From: Camillea tinctor
Taxonomy: Eukaryota; Ascomycota; Sordariomycetes; Xylariales; Xylariaceae
Length of the DNA: 64,000 bases
Reading direction: 5' to 3'
NCBI GenBank assembly: GCA_022578605.1
Contig: MU394100.1
Location: forward strand, 62,001 to 126,000
Positions 1 through 11,588 of the stretch are shown here, piece by piece. The notes beneath the pieces were generated by a model. It did not search any database. It was not told the DNA's origin and saw nothing but the letters and a program-made list of their open reading frames with translations. The first letter of the stretch is position 1, and every line of letters starts with the position of its first letter. The position numbers and the translations under genes were made by a program.

Positions 1-1153
1 GGGTTCTGACAGATGCTGTTAGAAGGCCACAACGGCTTGGAAAACGAGTAGCACCATGGTGGGCAGCTATTCCCGCGAAATCATAACCGTCACCTAGGAA
101 TGATGAGGTGGCAACAGGGTAAGTCAGAGACCTTATGTCTCCCACATGTTGGAAACCATGTCACTGCTATCTGCTCTCTGCTCGAACCGCAGCATTACAT
201 GCAACCATCATCCATGCCGGCAAGGTCCAGTAGATCTACCTGCACATTATAAACCAACATAGTTGTGCACATCTATAGCGAGCAAACTGACGAAAGAGTA
301 TCGGTAGCAACGCGTCATAATGTATTCGTGATTGTTTGTGTTGGACTGAGATATTCCTACTCAGTCATATCATATCTTCTCTCCCCTCCTAGAAAAACAA
401 GCAACAGGTCTGTGCACCATACTATCAACAGAGAATCGAAGGGTATATTCTGTTCATATCCTGGGATCTAGTCCTCCCTAGGCCGCGAAAACTTGCAGTA
501 CCCCGCCACGGTAGATAGGAGCTAAACAAGGTAAATAGGCTCGTGCCTAACTTGTCCGCATACGATCTGCCCATCCTCCTGCAATTAGTCCGAAGTCAGG
601 TGCAAATGTACAGCACCAAATCGAGACCACATATATATGTGCCTGCGAGATTCCGATCGCAGCGCATTATCGTCATCATCAATGATTCATTATACATCGC
701 CAACATCATCTTTTTTGTTGGACAAAACAACCGCAGATAAAACGCCTTCACTACCTCTCATGGACTAGGCAGAAGGAAACAAAACCAAATCAATAGCAAA
801 CACTTTGCAGCGTATATGACCCTCTCTTATGCTGTATTTCATTGCAACTTTACCACGCGCCATGCCCTCTCTTTAAAAAGGAGAATAAAAACCACCCCCC
901 AAAAACCTAAACTACCCGTTCGCCAGAATGCCCAGTGCGCTGCTGGATGCTGGGAAATCAAACCATGTCGTCCCATGGAGGGACAACGGGACCATCGAGG
1001 TCTTCTCATTACCCATTTCCTGTCATGATAATTTTTTTAGTAACTCGTTGGATTCTTCTTTGCTCCTCCATGGCAGTGCTGATATAGAGTTCGTTTCATA
1101 AAAAGGCCCAGGGATAAGGATGGTGAGGATAGGGTATGTAAGTGGTTCACGGG
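1..1153. other. Left-edge intergenic stretch
   Basis: No convincing gene is visible. The open frames here are all under about 70 codons, lack recognisable motifs and do not join through good splice sites. The stretch lies downstream of the minus-strand gene ending at 1154, so its right part may carry that gene's 3' UTR. Confidence 0.5.
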
Positions 1154-2470
1154 CTATCTGACGACGCCAACCCTACCTTCCTCTAGACATCTTCTCTTCC
1201 CTAGAATAGTATCGCCTGGGCAGTCCGAATCGCGGTCCTCGGAGAAGCTCGCATTAAAAACTTCAGAGAGGACCTCTCTTCTGCGTTTAGGCGACGACGT
1301 TGTCGACTCAGGCGTTGCCTTCAACTCGTCTTCATAGGTGTCCATGGAGACACCGTCAAAATCACCAACGAGGTCTGATCCCAGGGCCTGACCTAGACGC
1401 TCCTTGAGACCCAGGACCGGCCATATAGGAACCTGGGTGTGCTCAATCTTGACATGTGCGTCACTCGCAGGGGCCTTGTGAGGTTGGTGAAACATAGAGA
1501 GGATTCCGGCCGAAACCGTGCCGGTATAGACGATAAAAGCGTTGTCGTCTTCCGAGACGGTCAGCACGCGGACTTGGACATCCCGTGGGGTGAAGGCAGT
1601 GGGGTGGACGGTGTTGTCAAAGACATATTGCTGGGCCATAGCTATCATGATGGCCACGAAATAGGAGTCCTCGTCGAGGTTCTTGGGTATCAGACCTCTG
1701 GACCGGAGCATCTGTAACCGGTGAACGGGGCCGTTATATAACCTATTAGGCCCGCTCAAGACGCGGAAGCAATTCCGCCTGACATGGTTCAGATGACTCC
1801 GGCTGACATAGACCAACACGGGTGCGTCGCTAGGCGCATTCACAGACATGGAAGCCATCAACTGATTCGCGGTGCGACTCGATGTCCAGGTAGTAGCCGA
1901 GTTGAAGGACAAGGCGCTGGTATCGACAGGAGTCCAGATGGCCTGGCAACGGAGGGCCTTGGCATAATAATGACGACCGAAGCGCATAGGGAGTTCGGTG
2001 CCTGCTTTGGGACGCGACAGGTGGTTGGGAAACAAGACAGAGAGTATTTGCTTCAGGGCACGGTTCTTGGTCATTACGGGCTTCGAACCATCGGTCGACA
2101 CGAGAATATCTAAATTACTACCGAGAGTGACAACGGTGGGAGGGGCTTTGGGGGAGCGTCGAGGCGAGGTGGTGGTGCAAGGTATTGGCGTCTTCTGAGG
2201 AGGCATCTGGACAAAGCGACAACCGAGTAATCGCAAGTGTAAGTCGGTCCAGCATATAGGCAGGACAAAGAGCGAGGTGCCGGCATGATCGTGCAAGATG
2301 TCATAGATGGACCCGATCTCGGGGACTAGGTGTCTCCGCCGCATCTTCTTGTGTTTGGTGGTTGTGGTTGTGGTGGTGGTTGTGGTCGTCGCGGTGGTCG
2401 TCGTCGCGGTGGTTGTCGCGGTACTTGTGGTACTGATGGGTTCCATCGCTGACGCGTGTATTGTTCCCAT
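1154..2470 (-). CDS. Uncharacterised 438-residue protein with poly-threonine N-terminus
   Basis: A single uninterrupted reading frame of 438 residues; I do not recognise the family. The frame is open a little further upstream but only from a GTG codon, so the first ATG (2468-2470) is taken as start. Residues about 14-38 are almost pure threonine, encoded by an imperfect ACN trinucleotide run, followed by a basic KHKKMRRR patch. The middle (about residues 45-340) has mixed globular composition, including a VTLGSNLDILVSTDGSKPVMTKN segment region. The tail is acidic and Ser/Thr-rich with two basic clusters, SPKRRR and GKRR, that could be nuclear signals (inference). No signal peptide or membrane segment is evident. 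The length of the frame and its protein-like composition are the main reasons for calling a gene; function is unknown. Confidence 0.7.
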   Translation of the reverse strand: MGTIHASAMEPISTTSTATTTATTTTATTTTTTTTTTTKHKKMRRRHLVPEIGSIYDILHDHAGTSLFVLPICWTDLHLRLLGCRFVQMPPQKTPIPCTTTSPRRSPKAPPTVVTLGSNLDILVSTDGSKPVMTKNRALKQILSVLFPNHLSRPKAGTELPMRFGRHYYAKALRCQAIWTPVDTSALSFNSATTWTSSRTANQLMASMSVNAPSDAPVLVYVSRSHLNHVRRNCFRVLSGPNRLYNGPVHRLQMLRSRGLIPKNLDEDSYFVAIMIAMAQQYVFDNTVHPTAFTPRDVQVRVLTVSEDDNAFIVYTGTVSAGILSMFHQPHKAPASDAHVKIEHTQVPIWPVLGLKERLGQALGSDLVGDFDGVSMDTYEDELKATPESTTSSPKRRREVLSEVFNASFSEDRDSDCPGDTILGKRRCLEEGRVGVVR

Positions 2471-3952
2471 GGTGAAATGGATATCTAACAGGTCCACTCC
2501 TAGAAGTAGTTAGGTAATTAGTAACCTATATCATAAAGTTTGTAGTGGGAACCAAGAAAAGGAAACGAGTAGAAAAGAGGAGAGGAGGGGAGAGAATAGG
2601 CAAGTAAGTTATCGCGTAAAGCATTGTAGGCTAGGTGTACTAGGTTACTACTAATTAAGTAGCAAGGTAAATAATGTACACCTAATTTAGAGGTAGATTT
2701 AGGTTTAGAGATATGTAGGCAGATAAGATTGCTTACCTTATTTGGGGGGAAACCTTGTACACCCTGGTCAAGGGAAGGTGAGGTCAGGTCAAGGGATCTA
2801 GCGTGTACAGCAGCTAAATTCCTCCCTTGCCTCTCTTTCTCTCTCTGTCCCTCGGGAAAAAAAATAAAAGTAGGAATAAATGTATAGTGTCCTCCAAAAA
2901 GGAAAGGACACTATAATCTACTACTATTATTCTAGAATAGTAGGTCAGGTAAGTAGGTGTATAGGTAGGTTCCCTAACGTTTGCAACAATAATGAGATGC
3001 AGCTCAAAACAAGGCGGGCGGCAAAAAGGTAGCTGAAGAGGAGAATAAATATGGTTATGGTAATGGTAATGGGGGAAAAAGGTGGGAGGGAGGAGGGATT
3101 TAGGAATTGGGGGTGTGTAAAGGGAAAAAAAGAAAAAGACGCGACTTGGGAGGGGGACCTTTTATTTTTCCTTGGCTGGGGCTAGCAGGGGCTTTAACTT
3201 TTTTTATTTCTTGCTTTGTAGCAGATGCGACAGTTGCGCGAGTTCAGGTGACTTCTTTAGTAGTGTACAACTAAGAATGTTAGTTAGGTCGGGTCCAATC
3301 GACCCACTTTTCTCTTACATAGCACACAGTTCCTGCTAGGCTCCAGCACCTACCATAGTGTGTACATGGGTATGTACCTTATCAGGGCATACTTCAAAAT
3401 GCTCAGCCACTAGGCAATTGCCACACTATACGAAATAACCAACTATGACCTCATCATTAGGTAGTATGGATATCTTTTGGTGATGAATAAGCTTTGAAAA
3501 CGGGCCATGATCACAACAATCGCAGCTACCAGTAAGTACTCCGTAGTCCGATTAGGTTAGGTAGTACCTACTGTACTTAATGTGGTAGCGATATGCATTA
3601 CATAACAGTAACAACACAACCCTGCAGGTTTAGTACCTAGATCAGTAGAGCCGATGTTTTCCCGTGAGGAGAGTGAAGAGTGACGTTGAAGGCCTAATCG
3701 AGGTCCCTAACAATTTTGTGAGACGTCAGCCTTAACTGACCTAATAACATATAACCTAACCTACTACTAACTGCTTAGGTACCTCTCTATTCAATCTTCA
3801 GCCTCACCACCCTTTCTGCTTCCAATAGTCCGCACCATTTACTTACTCAACCCAGTTGGCGCCTTTACTCACAAATACCTAAACACAATACCCCTTACCT
3901 ATTACCGACCAACCGAGCACCACCGACTCCCCTCGGTGCCTAGATTGATACG
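2471..3952. other. Divergent intergenic region
   Basis: A shared upstream region between the minus-strand gene starting at 2470 and ARPC3 at 3953. It contains purine-rich runs (about 2560-3150), many TAGGTA-type words, and a pyrimidine-rich stretch at about 3780-3900 just before ARPC3, typical of fungal promoters. No gene is seen. Confidence 0.5.
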
Positions 3953-4872
3953 ATGCCGGTATGTTTACCGTCTCTTGTTCGACTCTATCTTGTGCACCAA
4001 TATCATTCAACCGCGAGGGCTGATGATATATCACCAATTACCATTCTCTCCCTTTCGCCCAACACCCCTTCCCCCCTTTACTGCATTAGAGGAGAAGATT
4101 CATAATGTCCTCACCAACTAAACCCCTCCTCTCTTCGGTTCTCCATATAGGCCTACAATTCTATGTTCAACACCGACCCCAATATCCCTCGTCTAATCGG
4201 GAACGTCCCTCTCCTACCCCTCCGGACCAAGACCCGCGGTCCCGCCTACACGCTGCCCCAGCCCGCCGCCGCCCTGGCTCCCCACGAGTCCCCCGACCCC
4301 GATGACGAGTCGTACGACATACTAGACGAGGTGCTCTCGCTGTTCCGGGCCAACACCTTCTTCCGCAACTTCGAGATCCAGGGGCCTGCCGACCGCCTGC
4401 TGATCTACGGCATCCTCTTTATGAGCGAGTGCCTCGCCAAGATAAAGCCCCACCACGGCGTCCGCGACGCCACCAAGGAGGTTCTCAATACCGCTCTCGA
4501 CCTGAACTTTAGTATCCCCGGTGACCCTGGCTTCCCCCTGAACCAGGTACGTCTTTTCCACCTCGCCCCCCTGTCCCTCTTCCCCGTCTAGGGAGAAGGT
4601 AAGATAGAGATTTAAGGAGAGACGCTTTCGGTTTCATGGTAGCGCGGTATATTTTGTGATTATACACGTATTAACTTGAGGGCCGTAACCAGATGTACGA
4701 ACCCCCGCGGGACCGACAAGACGCCGAGCAGCTACGCCAGTACCTCTCCCAGGTGCGGCAAGAGCTGGCCTCGAGGTTGCTGGCGCGTGTCTATGAGGAG
4801 GGAGGCGATGGGAAGCCAAGCAAGTGGTGGCTGAGCTTTACAAAGCGGAAGTTTATGGGCAAAGCTCTGTAA
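3953..4872 (+). CDS. ARC18: Arp2/3 complex subunit 3 (ARPC3, p21-Arc / Arc18)
   Basis: A small structural subunit of the Arp2/3 complex, which nucleates branched actin filaments at endocytic patches and hyphal tips. Three exons: 3953-3958 (only Met-Pro), 4151-4546 and 4693-4872, giving 193 residues, close to the roughly 175-190 usual for the family. The tiny first exon is supported by the reading MP|AYNSMFNTDPN, which matches the conserved family N-terminus, with a GTATGT donor and TAG acceptor. Family hallmarks visible are LIGNVPLLPL, RGPAY, YDILDEVLSLFRANTFFRNFEI, ADRLLIYGILF, and a C-terminal SKWWLSFTKRKFMGKAL. The second intron interrupts after FPLNQ and resumes at MYEPP. It is convergent with TRM6, about 520 bases apart. 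Confidence 0.96.
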
Positions 4873-5393
4873 GAGGCGGTCAGAAGAAAAGAGAACGGAC
4901 CCCAGAGAGAAAGGCAGAGACAAAGGACAATGAGAAGATCAAAGATGAGAGGAGTATTCTTTTTGGAGGGAAGGGGGGACCAGTGAAGGAGACAAGAAAG
5001 GAACTGGCTGGAATCTCTGAAAAAAAAAAAGAATCTTGACTATATCCTCATTATCTGAGAGGACCCGGCATGTCCCCCTAGCATATTGATAGGTAGAAAA
5101 GACAGGCAGACAAGCATTACTCTTCCTGCCTCGGGCTTGTTAACAAACGAGAAAAGCAGAGGAGTTCCAATATATTATCATACTCTAGGTACGAGACCTC
5201 CCGTGTAGAGAAGTTCGCTTGGATAGACTACCTACTTCGATCATGTTCAGCATCATTATTTACCCTTACCTTGACTGCGTTCTTCTGTGTTGTTATTTTG
5301 ATTTAATTTCATCTTTAATATAATATTCCTAGGCTGCCTCTCTCATCTTAAATTGTTGTATATAGGTATATATATATTTCTTTTGTTTTACTT
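4873..5393. other. Convergent 3' intergenic region
   Basis: The stretch lies between the 3' ends of ARPC3 and TRM6. It is AG-rich at first (4880-5030), then AT-rich with TATATA-like stretches at 5350-5395, suitable for 3' UTRs and polyadenylation. No gene is seen. Confidence 0.5.
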
Positions 5394-7402
5394 TCATTTT
5401 CCCCCTTCTCCCTGGCCCTGGGTCTGGCCCTCCTCTACCTTCCTCTTCTTCGACCTCTTCTTCCCCCTAGCTTCTACCTTCCCCTCTGCGGGCTTAACCC
5501 TCCACCCGGTGAAGACGTACCCTTCAGCACCGCCCTTGCTCGTCATGAGGGGGTGTGTGCGTCCGGGGAGGACTTGCCATCTCCTGACGCGGGAAGTCTG
5601 TATCGATGCGCCAAGTACGAGAGCAGGGTTAAGGGGAAACTCGTCATTGCCGGCCCAGTGCTCCTGCTCCTCGAGACTGCACCCCGCAAGCTCGCCTGGT
5701 GGGCTCGCAACCCACGCGCCACGGCGTGCTATGCTGTAGCAGTCGGCGAGAGCAGTAAGAGGTTCGATAGCCTGCGAATAGATAGCGATAGGGGCGCCGC
5801 CGGCAAGCAGGGGCACGCAGTGGCGCATTACGGAAATAGGGTCCATGGTGCTAGAGACAACCAGGCCTGAGAACCCACCGCCACGCGCACTATCGATAAC
5901 ATGATGGGTACGCGCCCAGCGCCGTCGCTTGCGGTGGTACGTGCCCCGGCGGTTGGCCTTCCACGAGCGCAGCTCCTCGGGCGTCGCATTGGGCGCCTCG
6001 GAGCTATAGGTGCTATCAAGTTGGGGCTCGAGCAATTGCAACCACGACAGCGTCATGAGGTGTCGAGTGAGAGGATGAGTAGGTGTATGCGTCGGATTCG
6101 TGATATCGAAGTCGTAATACCGGAGAAAGCTAAGGTTAGGTTGCGAGTTTGGATGGATCACCGTGAGGGTATTGGCGTGTGCGTAGGGAATCTGTAGGTC
6201 GTTCGATCGCTGCTTGGCTTCCCCTAGTGGTTTCCTGGATGCTTGAGGTGATCTGGGTTTCGATAGATCGTTCTCTTGAGATTCGGGCTCTACGTCTGGG
6301 TTGTCTTCAGCGACAATGGGTTGGTGAGCGGGATGGGTGGGGACATGGCTATCAGTCGTCGTGGTCATTATGGGCTGAACCGGTGGTTCTCTCCGACGGG
6401 CCTTCGGTGACCGTGGTCTCTGGGGTCCCTCTAATAGATGCTTGGATTTGACCGGATAAAGTATACCCATGCGCTCAGCCATTGCAGCAACCAACAGGCC
6501 ACCAGTATCATCCACAACGAGCCATCGCCCTGGTGTTTGCTTGGGATTGGGAACACTTTCAATCCCTTCCTCGTTAGGAGATTCGCTGTCGCAATGGTCC
6601 TCGCCCCCGAAGTGCACATTGGCCCAGCATCCTAATAGAGCAACCATCTCCTCCCTCATATCCAAGATCTTGGCCGGGTCTTTGTCCTCGAGAAGCCAGT
6701 AGTCCAGCTGGGCCACGTCAAGAGGCAACACACTGAACCGCCGTATATACTTCCGCGTCTTGAGAAGCTTGTACTTGGCCAGAGAGTATTCCGTCTTCTG
6801 GTCAATGGCGGTATGGGACAGCATGAGCTTGGCGATCAGGTCCTTTCCAGCATCGGTGGCATCTTTCTTGAGCTCTTCGATCTCCTCCATAGTCAGGGTC
6901 TGGCGTGCCTCGGCATTAAGTTCTGCCCGGTCGGTGGTAGCGACGACGGCGCCAGACTCAGGGTCTACGAGGGTGTATTCGACCCCAGTAGGCAGGGGAA
7001 TGTCGGCATCGTCGCCATCGGGGGCAGGGGTAGCTTCGTCGGGGGAGTTGGAAGAGTCGGAGGAAGAAAGGATATCACTGTAGAGTTCGGCGGCGGGGAC
7101 GATTCGCAGTCGGTTGAAGGTCTCGGGGGGCTTCTTGTCTTGCAGCTCGTATGTGAGGTGGTAAGGCCGGTGAATGATCAGATTGCTGGGGAAAGATCCG
7201 TATTTGCCCAGAGACACAGTACTGTAGTATATAACCATATAACCAAATAAATCATTAGTGGATGCGACAACATATAACACCTTTTTTCCCTTTCGTCTTT
7301 TCTTTTCCACACATACGTATTCGGTATGATTTGAAGAATTCTGGTGTTTCCCGAGGGAAGCTTTAAAGCGATCCAGGCATTAGGCTCAACTAGTGAATGC
7401 AT
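5394..7402 (-). CDS. TRM6: tRNA (adenine-58-N1) methyltransferase non-catalytic subunit TRM6/GCD10
   Basis: TRM6 pairs with the catalytic TRM61 to form m1A58 in tRNAs, including initiator tRNA-Met, in the nucleus; it supplies tRNA binding. Two exons: 7402-7317 and 7221-5394, 637 residues. The join restores the family N-terminus: VEPNAWIALKLPSG ... IIPNT|TVSLGKYGSFPSNLII, followed by RPYHLTYEL. The intron begins GTATGT and ends CAG. Later family blocks are KTEYSLAKYKLLKTRKYIRRF (about residues 160-182), NTLTVIHPN with RYYDFDITNPTH, and GFSGLVV ... YSIARRGAWVAS. A low-complexity acidic/Pro-rich insert sits at about 290-370, and the C-terminus is strongly basic (KKRSKKRK), plausibly nuclear. The start is the first ATG of exon 1; a TTG lies just upstream. 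Confidence 0.93.
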
Positions 7403-8005
7403 CTGAGGCAAAAACTGCCCTCTCGTAGAGGCTCAGTTTTGAATTGAGTGAAACTTGAAGTTGTAAGTGTTTTTTGTCGTAGTATTGGTTCAAGGCAAAG
7501 ATGAAAAAGGAAAAGAAAAAGAAAAAAAAAAGAATTCGAAGGTGACCCAAGATATAAACTAGGTACTAGATAAGATATAAACTTAGCTGCATTTATGAAG
7601 CTAACAGGTAGTAGATAAGGTATGTATGCTACCTAGGTACTTGGTTAGTAGGTTATCATATAAGTACCCAAGTAGGTAGCAGTATGTAATACATACATCC
7701 AGGGCAAGACCCCGCAGAAGCTGCTGTTGCGACACTGCAGGGCATGGCCTCGGGACTATTTACTTCGTGCCTCCAATGACATCTCCGAAACTGCCCCTTT
7801 AGGAAACTTATATGCTTCAAGGTCACCTCGTCGCTTCAGCTTGTACAACAGAAGAACTACACAAATGAAATGCAAACTATCAACTACTGGTATCTGCCAA
7901 AGGATATATCATCGACCGAAAACGCCCAAGTATCCAATCAACCTCCTTTGAGAATAACATAAAACTACCGCAGAAAAACAAAAGAAATAATAAAATCCTA
8001 CTGGC
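7403..8005. other. Intergenic region upstream of TRM6 and downstream of flotillin
   Basis: AT-rich, with repeated TAGGTA/TACCTA words (7555-7690) and an A-rich run at about 7500-7532. It holds the TRM6 promoter and flotillin 3' UTR. No gene is seen. Confidence 0.5.
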
Positions 8006-9830
8006 CTAGTCCTTCCCGTTCACAGCCGGACCGGCTCCATGGTGGTGATCGCGTCGAGCCACCTCGTTGCCTGGTAGGCGGCCGAACTGCCATTCCGGGA
8101 GTGTGATGCCTGTCTGTTCGTGGATCGTCGACATCAGGGGCGGCAGAAGTTGATAAACCTAGATTGGTACAAGAGGTTTCTTGTTAGCTATAAGTGTAGA
8201 CAGGTAGGTAGGCAGTATACTGTCAGATAGGGAAAAACTCACGTTTCTCATAGTCGCCGCGCTGTCCTGGCCGGTCCCATTGCTGCTGCCACTACCCGAA
8301 CCAGCTTCAGCCCCTGTGTTCCAGACACTGATCTTGGGTTGCATGCCGTTGACTGCCGCCGCGTTCGCCTTAGCCAGCTCGATATATGTGCCCTTCTCTA
8401 TCATCATATACTGGAGTAGACCGGCCGGCCCACCGAGCGCTTCGCTCATGCGCGCGTACGCCTCGGCCATGGCCGCCATACCCTCGGCCTCCTTCAGCTT
8501 CTTCTGCAGATTAGCCTCGGCGTTCTTGATGGCGGCGTGACTCCACGCCTCGGCATCGATTTTCGTCTTGTACGCGCTGGCGTCGGTTGCCTTAGTCGAC
8601 TTTTCGAAGTTGGCTCGCGCCTCCGCTTCCATCTCGTACGCCTTTGCGTCGGCCTCCTGCTGCTTCGACTCGCGCGCAATCGTCGCCTTGACCAGGTCGG
8701 TTGCACGCAGACGCTCGAGCTCTGCTGCCGCGCGCTTTACCTGCACTTCCCTCTTCAGGTCTTCGTCCTTGGACTCGGTGGCACGGGTCGCCTGGATTCG
8801 GGCAATCTCTACGTCTCGGTTCAGAACGGTCTTTTGCGTGGATAGGTTAGCCTCCGCTTTGGCCCTTTCCACATCTCGGTCCGTCTTTTGTACAGCCGTC
8901 TCGGCATTGCTACCGTATTATCAGTATTCAAGAGAAAAGAAATGGTATTTCAGGGGACGAGGAGGAGGATAAGGGTAAAGAAAGCATAATAGCTACATTT
9001 TGGCAATCTGTCGCTCCTGCTGGCCGTGCCTCTCAGCTTCACCAACGTTACCACGAAGCTGCGCATCAGCCACATCGATACGTGCTTGATTGGTTGCGCC
9101 TTCGTGGGCCTTTTGCGAGAGAGATTGGAAGTACGTCGAGTCCGCGGCGTCCCTGAGCTCCTTTACATTTGCGTTGTAAATCTTGAGGCCAAATTGGTCG
9201 AGTTCCCCCTGTATATTGCGGAAGATACGGCGCTTGAACTCTTCTCTCTCGGTAAATATTTCCTCCATCGTCATACTAGAAACTAGAACCCGCGTTTCGC
9301 CTTCTATGATGCCTTTGACAATATTCTCCAAGTACTGAGCTCCTTTCTTCTGGTCGGTAGAGTCCGCCAACAGCATGGCGTACTTCATAAGGGCGTCTCC
9401 TTGGTCCTCGGAGTTCACATGGCCTGCCAAGTGGGCCTGCGGAGCTGGCGGGTGCTCCAGTACCTTCGCGTTAGCACCGCGTGCGTTCACGTCCCTATGT
9501 CCAAGTGAGAAAGCATTTCTAGGCAATTTTTAGCTACTGCTAATAGCGAGACGTTACGTACGGGCCAATAGTAAACACGACAGGTAGTAAGAACTGTAAC
9601 TTCTCCTTGGTCATGGCTGCATTGTGCAGGTCAGTAAGTAAATCAGGAGCGAAGGCAAAGACGAATGATAGGGTACCTTGCATGTTCATAGCATAGTCGT
9701 GAGGCTGCACTGAGAATCTTGTACATCGCTGGAATGGCCATACCCAGGCAGACTTGGTAATGAGCACATTTTTTATGTTTATACCTGTGATGGCCAGGTA
9801 CTCGTCTGGTGCTGCAATCTTGTATGACAT
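8006..9830 (-). CDS. Flotillin / SPFH-domain membrane scaffold protein
   Basis: A eukaryotic-type flotillin, a peripheral scaffold of ordered membrane domains; in filamentous fungi such proteins sit along the plasma membrane. Five exons (minus strand): 9830-9677, 9616-9562, 9494-8997, 8909-8243, 8158-8006, giving 508 residues. Every join uses GT/AG sites and keeps frame: DYAMNMQ|AMTKEK, FTIGP|DVNAR, QIAK|INAE, ATMRN|VYQLL. N-terminal SPFH domain: YKIAAPDEYLAITG and the AMTKEKLQFLLPVVFTIGP block. Then NIVKGIIEGETRVLVSSMTMEEIFTERE and the flotillin-type NANVKELRD. The C-terminal half (about 210-400) is an Ala/Glu/Lys-rich coiled coil with EA-type repeats, followed by GPAGLLQYMMIEKGTY. Length fits the fungal family. 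The short last exon (50 residues, ending VNGKD) is supported by splice phase. Confidence 0.93.
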
Positions 9831-11588
9831 GGTTCTCTGTTGGAGAGTAACTCCAGATTATGGAAGAATACAAAATGTGAATGGTATGATATCAGGTTGC
9901 TGCCCACGGCAAGATGAAGAACAAAGATGTAATCTGAGAAGGATATTATATGTATAAGCTTGGATGTTGAAGTATTGGGGAGGGAGGGAAACACATGCCT
10001 TAAATACTTAACGCAAAATCAAGGACTACATTCATAACTAACCTGGAGAATCCCGAAAGCATATCTAGTGTGGAGATGACAGGCGATGAAAAGGAGGCTC
10101 CCCCGAAAGTTTGCGAGAGTTCATTGTTACGCTTCCCACGTGGGCACAACACCTACCCGGAAGAGGCTGTGCTGCAGCACGAGGCGCTTTTTTGATACGT
10201 CCAGGGAGGTGAGGATGCATTTCTAACTCTTGCGGCAGGTGAGCAAGTATCCCTTCTGCCCTTATACGAGCAAGTAAGTCTGAGATCGCCAATCTAATAG
10301 GTAGGGCATATTATTTTGCCGTCTTACCTTTGTATGTGCTTTTAGAAAGGGTTGGCACACATATCTACACATCGGCACACCTGGGCGGTACATAAGTGGT
10401 ATAGCTGTTAGTCAGGCTAGGCATTTTATTGGTCTAAGCCATGGTAGAATATCCGTTTTAGGTACCGACCAATCCCTGTCATCATCCTATTGCCCAGATA
10501 GAAAGTATACAATTGATTTTTGGTAGGTTAGGTTAATCCACTGTACTTGAGGTTACATGGGTATGTAGGTATGTATCTATCGATAGCTTAATAGAGGTCT
10601 ATACCCTTCATCAAGTCGAGTTTCCATATGATTAGTAGTAGCACTACGGAGGATTCCGACGCAGGAAAACAATACATTCCATCATATTCTGAATGTATAA
10701 TACCCGCAACTAGGTACTCCAACCCAACCTTAGTACCTACTTAGCCTAACAGAATAGGAGTGGCGACGCATCGATACGCCTGCAGCTAGGTCATGGGGGA
10801 ATCCTTCTAGCTTGTTTCTCGAAACGCCACCAAAACTGTGCCGTATGTGAGAACCTAATAAGGTAGGTAGGTATTTCACTTATAAATCGCCTCTCCAAAA
10901 GCACACCACTCTTTTGTGAGCTTCTAGCTCGACTCATTTACCGAATGCTCTTGTTTAGTGTATTCGTACAGAATTTCGGAAACCGAATAGCAACTAGTTT
11001 CCGAGAACGTGTTGCTTCTATTAACTAGAAATCGAACTACGGAGAGCGTTTTCCCCCTCTTTGTTTCCAGTGACAAGAGTTCGCCGTCGGAGCTGAGCAC
11101 TTAGTCTGAGGCTTAGCTTTTTGTGGACAATACCACATACAGCCCTTACATGTAACTACTTCTAGGGGGTTGGATGCAAGGCTGACTGCTGACTTGCAAA
11201 ACACTTATCCAATGAAGAAGGGAAGCCCAGGGGCAATTTATCTTAGATCAGACGGGAACGAAGATTCCAATCTTCCAACTTGACTGGAATTCCCTGTAGG
11301 GTAGCTTATCGTAGTCTCTTTCGGTACCTACATAAAGTTAGGCACTTATGTACAATCAAACAACTCGGTCTTGAAAGTTTACATTGCTGCCACCGATCCA
11401 CAAGACAATAAACCTTTCGCCGGAGCTACGCATGTCTACTGTTTTATTGTCTACCCTTAAGTACATAAGCAATTCAATCAAATTGTCTTCTTCTCGGACA
11501 TCGAAATATCAACTACCTAACCCTTCAACGACACACATTTTCCTATACATTTTTTTCACTAAAACGGACTATTATCGTGAGAAAGAAA
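9831..11588. other. Intergenic region 5' of flotillin and of the 11589 gene
   Basis: A divergent promoter region of 1.76 kb. The only longer open frame (10065-10292, minus) has no recognisable motif and I do not call it. TAGGTA/TACCTA words are frequent (10520-10900). There is a TA-poor, pyrimidine-leaning stretch just before 11589. Confidence 0.45.

Noticed and set aside
2307..2513. Plus-strand frame rich in valine
   Set aside because: It is the antisense reading of the poly-threonine repeat in the minus-strand gene.
10065..10292. 75-codon minus-strand frame upstream of flotillin
   Set aside because: No recognisable motif and no good splice join to the flotillin gene.
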